From assembly GCF_030052815.1 (NCBI RefSeq), contig NC_079499.1, positions 101,900,480-101,964,479 of the forward strand: DNA of 64,000 nt, read 5' to 3'. Of the stretch, positions 10,685-21,900 are shown in pieces. The DNA comes from Hevea brasiliensis (taxonomy: Eukaryota; Streptophyta; Magnoliopsida; Malpighiales; Euphorbiaceae). Position 1 is the stretch's first letter. Each line of letters starts with the position of its first letter. Both the position numbers and the translations under genes were made by a program. Under the pieces are notes generated by a model. It did no database searches. It was not told the DNA's origin and saw only the letters and a program-made list of their open reading frames with translations.

Positions 10685-11207
10685 ATGGCTCGTATAATGC
10701 GCACTCCAAAAAGGATTGTCAATCAACAACAAAGAGCAAGGGTACATGGTCTAATTAAGAATTTGATTAATCTACCAATGGAAGTAACACCCTCAACTAC
10801 AGGGAATTACCTACTCTGCATTGTTAAGCATATGATAAGGGTCAACGGGCTCATTCAACAAATCATATGGGAAGGAGAGCTATTAACAGATAAACCTAGA
10901 TATTTGGCTTTAAGGTCAGCTTTTAGCTGTATCTACGACAAGGGTATACTTGACCGCGTATGGCAAAAATTAGAAGCTAACCGTACCCCCATCATATTTA
11001 CTGCTAATTAAGGGATTCGCAAAAGAATATGCTAGTTGGGTCGCTACGCGGACAATGTGTCGGTCAAGTGGTATAAAAATTCGTGATAGTAACAAACATA
11101 CTCTGTTGAAGCCCATGTTACCTAAAATCAACTACACATTGGACAAAGACCTTTATGATGAGCTAATTAGATCATGTCCTGTGAATCAAATAGTCAGGGT
11201 GACCTAA
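10685..11207 (+). pseudogene. MULE second ORF, unknown protein of ~174 residues, one frameshift
   Basis: It begins at the ATG at 10685 (MARIMRTPKRIVNQQQRARV) and reads to a TAA at 11009-11011. Sense-looking sequence continues one base out of phase from 11010 (KGFAKEYASWVATRTMC...) to a TAA at 11205-11207. I recognise no domain, membrane segment or signal peptide. The protein would be basic and probably helical. It lies between the transposase and the PMD gene, in the same direction. Alternatively it could be an upstream exon of the PMD gene, spliced near 11200 to just before 11440, because ATAG|GT precedes the PMD ATG. Coding status is inferred from length and the resumption of frame after the shift. 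Confidence 0.55.
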
Positions 11208-11439
11208 TTAGTTCTAATATTTATATGTGTTGTTCATGTATATTTATATGTTTTGATGATGTACTCAACAATATTGTACTTTTAAGTAATGTATTGACTA
11301 TGTTTATTTATATAATTTAATTCCTTCATTATATGTTTTTGTTACCATTCGTATTAATTAATGTACAAGAAACATATGTGCATTGTTTTACCTATCAAAA
11401 GATCCATTGAAAATGTATATTTTGTAATACTAAATAGGT

Positions 11440-13877
11440 ATGACTACACAACAAGAAAGAAGAGATTACATTGTGCCTGGTCCAATTGATAAAGAGCTTC
11501 TTCGACTCCAGCCACAACACCGTTCTGAAGGGATTTGGAATGGTACAGTTGAGCATGAAGTGGTTACATGCAGGAGGCAGGGGCTAATATTACATACTGA
11601 CATTGATGACCGAATTGTTCCTCATCTTCGCGATTCTGGATTTATTAGTATTGCTAGACTAGGGTTTTTTTCTCTTGATTGGCACCTGATCAGTGCCTTT
11701 GTTGAGCGATGGCGACCGGAAACCCATACGTTTATGATGCCAATTGGTGAGTGAACAATCACTCTTCGTGATGTCGAGATTATTTCCGCTTGCCGATACA
11801 TGGGTCTTTAGAATCGAATGTCACGGCCGATCGCCGTAAGTTTGTGAGACATTATTGGGAGCTAGACCACCCCTAGAAATGATCCGAGGACATACATTAA
11901 AATTATCGTGGCTAGTTGATGAGTTTGGAGATATTCCACATCAAGCTGATGATTTAACCGTATTATGGCATGCAAGAGCATTCATATTACGACTCATTAG
12001 TTCGATATTTCCCGACAAGACAAACTCACGTGTCAACTTGATGTTTCTACCCCTTCTAGAAGACTTGAGGGAAGCTGCGATATACAGTTGGGGTGGAGCT
12101 TGCTTAGCCTTCCTTTATCGTGAGCTATGCCGTGTTGCTGTTACTGAAACAAAGGAGATTTCAGGACCACTATTCATTTTGCAGATCTGGGCTTGGGAGA
12201 GATTTAAAATAATCTCTCCATCAATAAGGGATCCATCAGCTCCTCATGATGCACCTCTAGGTGCTAGGTATGTCATTAAATTTATATTTTTATCCATTAA
12301 GCAATGAATAAATTGCCTTTTATTGTATTATATTTTTAATTTTCTTATCAACTAACAGGTGGAGTAGAGCTCGACAAATCACTGAAGTAACAACTCATGT
12401 ACTGCCACAAATTCGGTACAACCTTGACCGGATGCGACCTGAAGATGTAATAATATGACTTAAAATAATATGTTATATTTTTCCGTACATTTATAATCAC
12501 TTCATGTTTTGCTAATATTCACTTGCAGATCACTTGGGAACCATATAGTGAGGAATTATTGGATGAGCTGCCAGACATGTGTATCCAAGGTCGTCCCAGT
12601 TGGAAGACAGTGGTGCCATTAATTTGCTTTCATATTATTGAATGGCACCAACCTGACAGAGTGATGAGGCAGTTTGGTTTGGCCCAGCCTATTCCAGCAC
12701 CACCGATGCAAACAGATGAGTTGCACGATATTACTCTCCGACTCAGTGAGAGTAATTGGGCACACCACCATGCAACATATATTCATCGTTGGAATAGGCG
12801 AGAACAATATATTGTTCAAGGGCAACAAATGGGACAACCACTCCACCATCATTCTGAATATATGGAGTGGTACCGTCGAGCTGGTAGACGTTGGATCTCA
12901 ATAAGTGGAGCTGCTATTGGTTGTGTGGTAATGATTAACAACATGTATTTTTTTCATTATTAAATACTTATAATAATAATTTTGTATTTTTTAACCTAAA
13001 ATGTAACGTTATGTATATATTTTTTATTTTTACAGGAGGACGCAATTGAGGATTGTTTGATAAAATTACAAAATCCATCAACACAAAACGTGGCAGAAGT
13101 TAAGCGTACATTAAGAAAAATGATGATTGCTCTGGAACAAGAAAGTAGGCTTTGCCAAATGCCACCTCCTCAGTCTGCACCTCAAGCAGCAACTTTTAAT
13201 GATGAATTGGAAGAGGACCAACCCATCAACCAACCTGGGCCCTCACGTAGACCAGCACGACGTCAATCACGTCCTCCTCGACGTCGTCAACATCAAATGC
13301 GTCAATCCTCTCCACCTGATGATGTTATGCCCCACATCGCATTTCACCCTTTCGCATGGCATCGGGCTGGTCCTATTCCCTTAGCTCCTGCACCGTCTCA
13401 TCCTAGACCATCCACAGTATTCCAACCATATTCAGAAACTATCCCCCCACATTATACTGGTTGGATGCTTACCCCATCAATACCTGGCCCATCAACACCA
13501 TGGATGACATATCATTCTCATGTGCAAAGCAGAAGCACATTTGACTTCACTGAGAGTCGTGACCACAAACACCAATGAGTAGCTTATTTGCTCCATTTGG
13601 CAGACCATCTAGCATTGGGCCATCACAATATGCTTCGAGTCAATTTGGCGGATATGGTTCAGATCAATACTATGCACTATATCAGTCTGGTGCCTTAGGC
13701 CATATTCCATCTGGTGCAGGTCTATTTGGACACCATGAACAAGGTGCTATGCATTATACTGCAGGGGGGGAATCATCAGGACAACAACAAGGGCAACCTG
13801 GCCAACCCCAAGATGCACAAGGTGATCCAGAAGAGCAGCAAGAAGGGGGACAACATCGAGTTCTTCGACCGAGATGA
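11440..13877 (+). pseudogene. plant mobile domain (PMD) protein of the MULE, four exons, broken
   Basis: The family hallmark is GFISIARLGFFSLDWHLISA then FVERWRPETHTFMMPIGE, followed by TITLRDVE, as in MAIN/MAIL and PP7-like PMD proteins and their transposon relatives. Exons: 11440-12267, 12359-12446, 12529-12927 and 13036-13877, all with GT-AG borders and phases that fit. Exon 3 has the conserved VPLICFHIIEWHQPDRVMRQFG. The tail is rich in P, Q and G and ends RVLRPR, as in other PMD proteins. Breaks: TGA 11752-11754 inside GE|TITL, frameshifts near 11785-11790 and 11845-11855, and a frameshift near 13565. Host PMD proteins act in nuclear gene and transposon silencing; the job of the transposon copies is not known to me. 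Confidence 0.88.
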
Positions 13878-13879
13878 CA

Positions 13880-14550
13880 TATTCGAAGACCTGGTTGTGG
13901 CACATGACTAATTTAAATATTTATTTTTATTTATATAATAATTATGAATACTTGTCTTAATTTATATCTTGCTTTAAGTCAATTGCTCGTATGACATGTT
14001 AGTAAACATTTTATATATATATTTTTAATTAATTTGAAAATAATAAAGTAATTAAAACTAATTAAGTAATTACATTTATTAATTGCTATGAAGAAAATAT
14101 ATTATCCATAATTATAATAAGAATAAAAATTAATATTAGTTATACTTTAATAACTTTTAACGTTTATAACTAACATAATTTTAAATTTATCAATCTAATA
14201 TATTCAAATATTATACATTTATATTTTTTAATCTATAAATTAAGAAATATTTTTATGATTAATAAATTTTTTTTTACAAAAATATAAAATTAATTTTTTG
14301 AATATAAATATTTTTTAAACCGTACAATTATATTCTATTTACAATATATAAATTAAATTAATTTCATAAATATATAATATTAAATAAATATTACTACTAC
14401 TAAAATATAAAATAAACTTTAAACAAAATCAATCTATATATTTTATAAAATATAATAAATAACTATAATTAAATGATCGATCAAAATATTATAAATTTAA
14501 TATATTTTATAAAATCAATTAAATAAATAAAATATAAAAATTGATTGGGA
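13880..14550. other. AT-rich 3' part of the MULE, no gene
   Basis: Very AT-rich DNA between the PMD stop and the right palindrome array. It contains no frame with recognisable coding content and no clear repeat unit. It presumably holds the PMD polyadenylation site. Confidence 0.6.
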
Positions 14551-14557
14551 CGTACTC

Positions 14558-14850
14558 GGGACGCTAATATGATTAGCGTTTTTCATGCTCTAGGACACTA
14601 ATCATATTAGCGTTTTCATCCTTTGGGACGCTAATCATATTAGCGTGTTTCTGCTTCGGGACGGTGCATGTTTCTGCTTCGGGCCGAGACCGTGGTGCTG
14701 TCGTGGGGACGCTATTTTGAATAGCGTCCCCACGTAAAAAAGCTATTTTGAATAGCGTTTTTACGTGAGGACGCTATTCAAAATAGCGTTTTTTTTTTTA
14801 CGCTATTTTAAATAGCGTCTATGTGTTGGGACGCTATTTTTATCAACGTT
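14558..14850. repeat. right subterminal array of eight palindromes
   Basis: Units lie at 14558-14581, 14592-14615, 14625-14648, 14702-14734, 14732-14766, 14768-14791, 14800-14818 and 14828-14850. The unit at 14702-14734 is perfect, with a 15-bp stem and a 3-nt loop. The next unit overlaps it and has a 16-bp stem with one mismatch. The half-site ACGCTATT / AATAGCGT is shared with the left array. The last unit ends 94 bp from the element end, mirroring the 95 bp on the left. Confidence 0.9.
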
Positions 14851-14869
14851 TTTTTGTCTTCTCACCTCC

Positions 14870-14944
14870 TTCCCGTAATTTTCCCAAATTCTACTCCGTT
14901 TCGGTATATTATTTTTTAAATTGACCCTGTACGGTCAATTGCCC
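14870..14944 (-). repeat. MULE right terminal inverted repeat
   Basis: The complement starts GGGCAATTGACCGTAC, pairing with the left end. The shared AAAATTACG block is at 14873-14882. Between these the two TIRs have diverged in sequence and by small indels. Confidence 0.85.
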
Positions 14945-14953
14945 AAATATATG
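14945..14953 (+). repeat. MULE target-site duplication, right (AAATATATG)
   Basis: Exact 9-bp copy of 3251-3259, directly outside the right TIR. Confidence 0.95.
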
Positions 14954-15919
14954 GTACACAAAGAGTGACTTAATTGATACGCAATACGTGATTATATCAA
15001 TTCAATTTATGATACATAAATTACAATTAATTATATAATCTCTACTCTAAAAACAGTCAATAAAATATTTTTTTCATAATTTTTAAATTTTGTATGATGT
15101 ATATATTTTACAATATTAATATTAGTAAAAAAAATTTCAAAAATCTAATTTTTTTATAATATACTATTAAATTTTTTTATCAATTATATTTTAAAAAATA
15201 ATAGTATTTTAAATAGAATGAGTTTTTAATTGACATTTAATAAACTTTATAATTTAAGATTTAAAGGAATGTAGAACACATTATAATTACTTAATGAGTC
15301 TTATTTGACTTAGCAGTATGTGAAACTAACAACCTATATTTACTATCACCTTAGCCAATGAATATTAAAACAATAATACAGAGAGAATATAAAAGATATG
15401 ATACTTTTTCTAGAAAGCTTCTCTTTCTTCCTGACTGTTATTACTTATTGATTTTTTTATTCTCATTTCTTCTCTTCCTCTATTTTTTTTCTTTGTATAC
15501 TAACATCCTAGGTACTCTTATTTTATTAAAAAGAAAGAGAAGAAAAAATAAAAAAAAAATGAATAGGATCATCTTGTTCTTCATTTTGATTTTGTGTTGA
15601 ACATAATGAAATGGGATAGCTTGATTTAGAGAACCAGAATGCATTCTCAAGAGATTTGGGACACAAAAGTCTCGCATTTTGGAACGTGAGATCTGAGTCG
15701 CGGAACCTAGGGGTTTTAGGAGAATCTGGCAACTATGGTTCTAACCATGTACAGATCTTAATGAAGCAATACTGCTTTTAACCTGCAGAATCCCAAGTTC
15801 TATATCCTAATTATTATTATTATTATTTTTTTACATTTTACATGATATACTTAAAAGCTAACGGTTCAGATGAAACGAATTGGAAGAGGACCTATGTCAT
15901 ATCTACCAGAAAGAACAGA
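14954..15919. other. intergenic DNA downstream of the importin gene
   Basis: AT-rich sequence between the MULE and the importin stop codon. The 3' UTR of the minus-strand importin gene should lie in roughly 15600-15919. I see no further coding region. Confidence 0.6.
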
Positions 15920-18900
15920 TTATGATGACATCAAATGCTGCAAAATCTTTGCTCGAGAGGGTATCAGGGAGGATATAATAGATGTCCATGTATCGGGTGG
16001 TAATTTGCTTTTAAAGTGCTTCAACAGTTCAATCACTTGTTTGAAAGTTGCTTCTGTGGCCAGATCATCAGCAACCCATAATATCTGCAAGAAAAAATAA
16101 ATAAATAAAGTTCACCATCGTTATGACCAAAAAAAAAGTTTATATACCCTTAAGGATTCGACTTTGTACTTTGTAGTGTAGGAGTAAGATAAGGTAAATT
16201 TAAGAGAAAAAAATAAAATGATAGGCAGAGAGAGCATACCTCTGCAAAGACTTCAAAGATCTTGGAAAGATGAGTATCATTTCTGCTAATAAGTTCCTCT
16301 TTGAACCTGAAATAAGTCGAAAAATCACTGGAAAACTGACATTATGGTTACACAAGTGATTTAAGGTATACAATCAGCTTACTTTTCAACCATCGAACAA
16401 AGCCGATCATGGGCAACTTTGGCCTCATCTAGATCATTAACTATTGGCAAATGGCTTAACCATATACCAAACACCTGTTCAATAAATTACAAGTAACATC
16501 ACAAAATCACTGTAAGAACTAGGGATATCTGACCATTCTGTGATTAATGATGCAAAATACAAGTAAAATAGTCGATACAAGGTGATGAAATTGTCCCAAG
16601 GACTAAGGATCATGTATTCCAATTGAAATTTGACACATTAGTATTTGTTGCTAAACTTTAAGATTAATGGATTATGTGATTGAGTAAACTATACGCCTAG
16701 TATTAACCTGAGGTCCAGAGTCCAGACAGTTAATATTGTGGCCTTTTCATGAATGCAGTTTACAATCTTACAAATTCTATGGATGAGAGATATCTTTTCT
16801 TGATAAATTCTACCCACACTAATAGTATCACCCACAGCCTGACTGAAATGGCTGGTCCAGATGAACTTGTTGTCAAGGAGAGGTGGCAGTTTTCCAATGG
16901 ACAAGGCCATATGTCAGAATGCTTAGGAAAATAATAGTTTATGCTTCCTTCCAAACAATGTTTTTAATTTAATTTAAATCATTGTTAATTGCGGTATTAT
17001 CATAGGTTATTCAGAAGTTTTGGTGCCCATATGACAGATTTACTAAGAAGCTTTCTGTGCTAGAAGTAGTATTACTGTAGCAGTGTAGCCAGTAGCAAAA
17101 CTATAAACAAAATTTTCTCTAAGTTAAATAAAAGTTATACGTAAGAAATAAGAGCATAATTGAGAATGGAGACGACAAAAATATGAACTTGCAAGAGTAA
17201 GATGACATGACTCACAAATCACTTGAGCAAAGATGTTTACTCCATGAAAGTTGACAAAAATATGAACTTGCTATTAAATATGGATGATTGCCGAGTGCTA
17301 ATGTTAGCTTCAGAAATTATGATGTTGATGAAAACAAGGGTAACTTAACTTCATCTAGTCTCTCATAATGGCAAAGGCATATTTTTCCAAGTGCAGAAAC
17401 AGCTGCGTCATGGGCTAGTAAGTAATCTAGATGCAGTGTCTCTTGATCCCGCATGATAGCATTTAGACCAGCAAGAGCCTCTGCCAAAAGGATGTTGAAT
17501 TTAAGGTATAAAGCATGCACAGGAGATAATGCGACAAAAAAAAAATGCTACCTTTGATATGAGATTTGAATATAGATCCACCAAACTCTGCACTAACACC
17601 AATTCCCTGTGCGACTGTCTGCAATAGTTATTGTTTGGAGTCAGAGTTGCACCGCTTACAAGTTGTAGAATCAACAATGGCAAACCATATACTGAGTCAG
17701 AGAGACACCTGTTGAACTTCTGGGTTCTTCTCACAGCAGGCGTCAAATAGGAATTGAAGACTATTCTCACAGTACCTATTGTATCAGAATGAGTTAAAAT
17801 GAATTCAAACTATCATGATTAATCAAAATAATGGAGTGTGCTCACCTCAATGCTTCTTCTTGGCATTTCTCTGCAACATCACTGAAAATATGCAAGGCAG
17901 TTCTTCTCTCTTCTGCTTTTCTATCGTTCTCCTACAGCCAAAGAACGCGTTTTGTATATCATTCAACCATTTGAATCATTCACAACCCGCATCTGTGTGA
18001 GGATCCTATTATAATTGTTCAAATTTAAGGGCTGCAGATCTTGCTTTCTAATGCAATAGCAATAATACAAAGGGTAATCAAGGAAGAAACTTACCCACAT
18101 ATATGCCATGCATGATAAGAGCTGGTCAAAGAATTGTGACAAGGAAGTCTTATATGCTTTAGTGAAAGTGGTCAAGCAACCAAAAGCCTATGGTAAAAAG
18201 GAAGGCAAAGTTAAACGTCCTAATATAAATGAGTAGCAAAAATTAGCACAGCTATTATTCAATGGAGATTATAAAATACAGACTTTGTTATGAATTTTTT
18301 CTGTTTGCTCATTTTCCACTTGGCTTCCTAGAAGGGCTGAACAAGTTTTGATAATCTCCATTATTATATGCAAGAAGTAGTTGGTCTGTTCTGTGTTCAG
18401 GGTAGGTCCAGAGATCTGCGAGAGAAGAAACTATTCATAGAAGCGAATGGTTTCTGCATAACCTTGGAATGGCTACAGAAACTTCATAATAAATTGAAAC
18501 CGCATTATTTGTTAGATTAAAACGTATCCACATCATAAGGCATAAAAGGAGAAGCATGTAAGAAACAGAATATTCATACAAAATAGCTATTTCAGATAAG
18601 ATTGCTTGTATAATCCACTAAGGGGTTTGGAAATGGAGGAGACATTAGAATTGATTCTTTTTATTTTTTATAATTAGTTTTGGGATGTTGAATACCTGAA
18701 TCAGAGAGATCACATATCCAACACAAAGCAATAAGCCATTGTTTAGTGTAATCTTAAGTACATTATGTCTCATTACTTTGTTTGCTTGCAGGAAAAAAAA
18801 ATCTGACCTTACATAATGTAATCATCATTGCTTTGACTACTGTAATGCCCATTACATGCAACATTATTTGTAATCATGATTAGTTTTGTGCATTTTGTTA

Positions 18901-21900
18901 CTAATTTCTGCTTCTACCACCATACTTACCCCCACCAACACCACAACCACCTCCACCAGTCCACCACTTTCTTCTACGTACTGCCAATATAATCACCACC
19001 TAATAAACAAAATATAAGAATGAAATAATTGCATTGCGTTACATTAATTTTCATTTTTTGCAATCAAACTTGGAAATAGAATGACAATACACTCCATTCA
19101 ATTACATTTTTCATTAAATCACATCTTTTATTAAATTTCATTCCTTTCCATGAAATCCTACCAAACACAACCTAAAGTTTAAGCCTCAACTTGAGTGAGC
19201 ACATCTAATGAATAGTGGACACTGCCATTACTAACATTTTTTGACACTAAAATCCAGAAAACTTATTGTTAGCACCGAGTAGAGATAGTTTTATACCAAC
19301 ATACTACCTAAATCTCTTTGTCCCATTGCACTTGGGTTGCTATGCTTTAAGTAGTTAGAATTGCGCCTTTGCTAACAGTTTAAGCTTTGAACACGATCAT
19401 AATCGTACAATTGGCATTTGAGCTAAGGTAATGGATTCCAATCCTTGAGGGATTGTTAGTACTAAGTGGGGATAACTCAGTGGGCCAGCATCTTCCTAGA
19501 TCCCTTTGAACCATGGCGCTTAGGCCGCTAAGCTATAAGGAGTTGAAAGCAACCCAAACGCTATGGGCCAAATGGATTTAGGCAGAATGCTGGTCTACTG
19601 AACTGACCTCGGTTCTGATACCAATTGTAAGATCCAACGTCACCACCGTGCCAAAAGTTTAAGAAAAAGAAGTTCTAAAACAAGTACTAAATAGACAAAA
19701 ATAGACAAATGGAAAAAAAAAAAAGGAATGCTACAAACCTCCATACATTCGTTCAGCGACTCTAAAATTCTTACTTGAATTTCTGTTAACTTTTCCTACA
19801 AACCAACAGCAATTAAAAATTGGTCATTATCCAGATAATAAGCTTAAAGTGAGATTTCTAAACGACTAATAATGTTCAATAATTATTGACCATACAATTA
19901 CCTTATTTAGAGCTTCTACTAAAGCTGGTGTAATGTAAGAAGACAGTTTCTTGAAAGATGAATCGTCAGACCCCTCAGTGCACTCTTTCTCCATTGCTGC
20001 TTTAGATGATTTCAATATTACTGGCATAGCTGAAGATAAAGCACAAAGGCATAGATTAGTGATGATTAAGGAAAGCTACTGAGGAATACAAGAAAATCAT
20101 AATAAAATATAAAAAACATGAATCCCTGAAACAGAAAATTGTTCTAAGTACCTGAAATAGAAATGGTTCTAAGTTCTTCATGGATATCGTAATTGATAAG
20201 TGGAACTAAGGTCTGAGCAGCCTGCACAGAATAGTCACTCTCGAGTCACTTTCACATTTGTTCATGGAAGCCTAGGAATGACTATAAAATGCTGCAAGAT
20301 TATTTCATAAAGAACCTCATCAGTCCATAAATTGAAGCCTTCCTTCAACTCATCAGCACAGATACACAACACTTTACAAGCTGTGGCTTTCTCCTCCAAG
20401 ACCTCTGATTTGATCTCACTTATTTGATCTTGAAGAGTGACAATGCTGCAGTATAAAGATATCTAATCAGAAAATGTCAAAGTAGTATTTATTTTTACAT
20501 GGGAATCTTTGCCCTCATGAGTCTGCGGTAGAACACTAGTATGCACCAAAATAAAATTTTTCATTTGATATGATAGCTTACATTAATATGAAAACAAGGA
20601 TATACGGAAAAATTCATTAATTTAAAATTCCTCCAATTATCTACCATCAGAAACTCTGATAAGATTTTGAAACTCACTAAAAACTCTGCATTTGAAACTG
20701 ATGTAGATATTTGATTTTTTACAAACATATGGCTATCGTTCTCTACAAATAAATAGAAAATTTTCTTAGTGGACCTGCAAAAATCTCACAGATAATAATT
20801 CACCACTTGCTTATTTGAGACACTCAAATTTGCTGTCTGCATGAATATAACTTTCTTTGTGCTAAAGTGATAGAAGAAGACAAGAAAGACACCTAATCTA
20901 TAATAAGAAAAAGAAGTGTTTAAAGCTTATTTTAGTGTGTATTTCAATGAATAATCTGAATTCTTAAGTCGTATAAGCAACACAAGAGAAAAAGTAGTAG
21001 AACCTTTCTTAATATGAAGGCTCACCTTTCAAATGAATGTTTACTTTCAGAAACTTTTAGTGAAGTGACATGTGACGCAAGTTGAGCAGATTGAAGCAAC
21101 AGAGGAATGGCAACACCCAGGTAAGGTTGGAAGTCTTGGCCTAAGCATTTACATAAGCTGCCCCATGCCTGTAATATAATTACAAGTTTCATAGAAAACT
21201 AAGGTACTAAGGAAAAATGCTGATTCAGTTTTTGATAGAAATTGAAAAACCAAATACTATTAACATACTTTTAACAGTTGATTTCTCATTGGATGTCCTG
21301 TCCCTATTTTAGATGCTTTCGAGGAGATAAGCAATTGCAAAACCTTGAATAAGAAAAGAAATAGTTAATAAAGTTTCATATTCAACAGTAGAATTAATGA
21401 CAATTGTAGAACATAATGAATCCAACTGCCTCTAATTATAGCACCTATTGAACTAGGTGAACATTAATCCTTTCAATAATTCTGACTAAATGGGCTTCAA
21501 TGACCAATGTCTACTTAACGTGAGAAGAAAATGGAAACCGGGCATTTCTAAATGTTAAATCAAGCACACAAATTTAAATCGCATAATCTCACAATAAAGA
21601 GAAAAGAAGAAGAATGGACACAAGATTTATTACAGAGAAAAAATAAGATACAATTATTCAGAACTCCAAACCCCAACCCCAAACCCCCATTTTGTTTCTT
21701 GAATTTTTCAGGATTCTATTGCAATAGGCAAAAAATACAATTATACTTATCCATATCGAGCGGTGTTGCCCTTACACCCCAACGAGTCATTCTTATTCCA
21801 ATCGAGTCACAATGCAAAACTTTCAGGTCACATTACAATTCGGGTTCATGAAAAACATATTTAAAATTCAAGTCACATAAATAACACTAAATTTATAGGG

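Larger units (their letters stand above)
3260..14944 (+). mobile_element. Mutator-like element (MULE), 11,685 bp, with transposase and PMD genes
   Basis: The ends are defined by terminal inverted repeats (left GGGCAAATGACCGTAC, right-end complement GGGCAATTGACCGTAC) and a perfect 9-bp target duplication. From left to right it contains: a TIR, an array of eight palindromes, a leader interrupted by a solo LTR, AT-rich DNA with ~240-bp tandem repeats, a mudrA-like transposase gene, a short ORF of unknown role, a plant mobile domain gene, AT-rich DNA, a second array of eight palindromes and the right TIR. All three genes read rightward. Each gene is broken, so this copy is not autonomous, yet the ends are well kept and it could in principle be moved by a relative. 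Confidence 0.93.

Noticed and set aside
18700..19170. Possible MITE in importin intron 11 ending CCAAACACAACC
   Set aside because: The end looks like a small DNA transposon, but I could not find a matching inverted end or a target duplication near 18700-18760.
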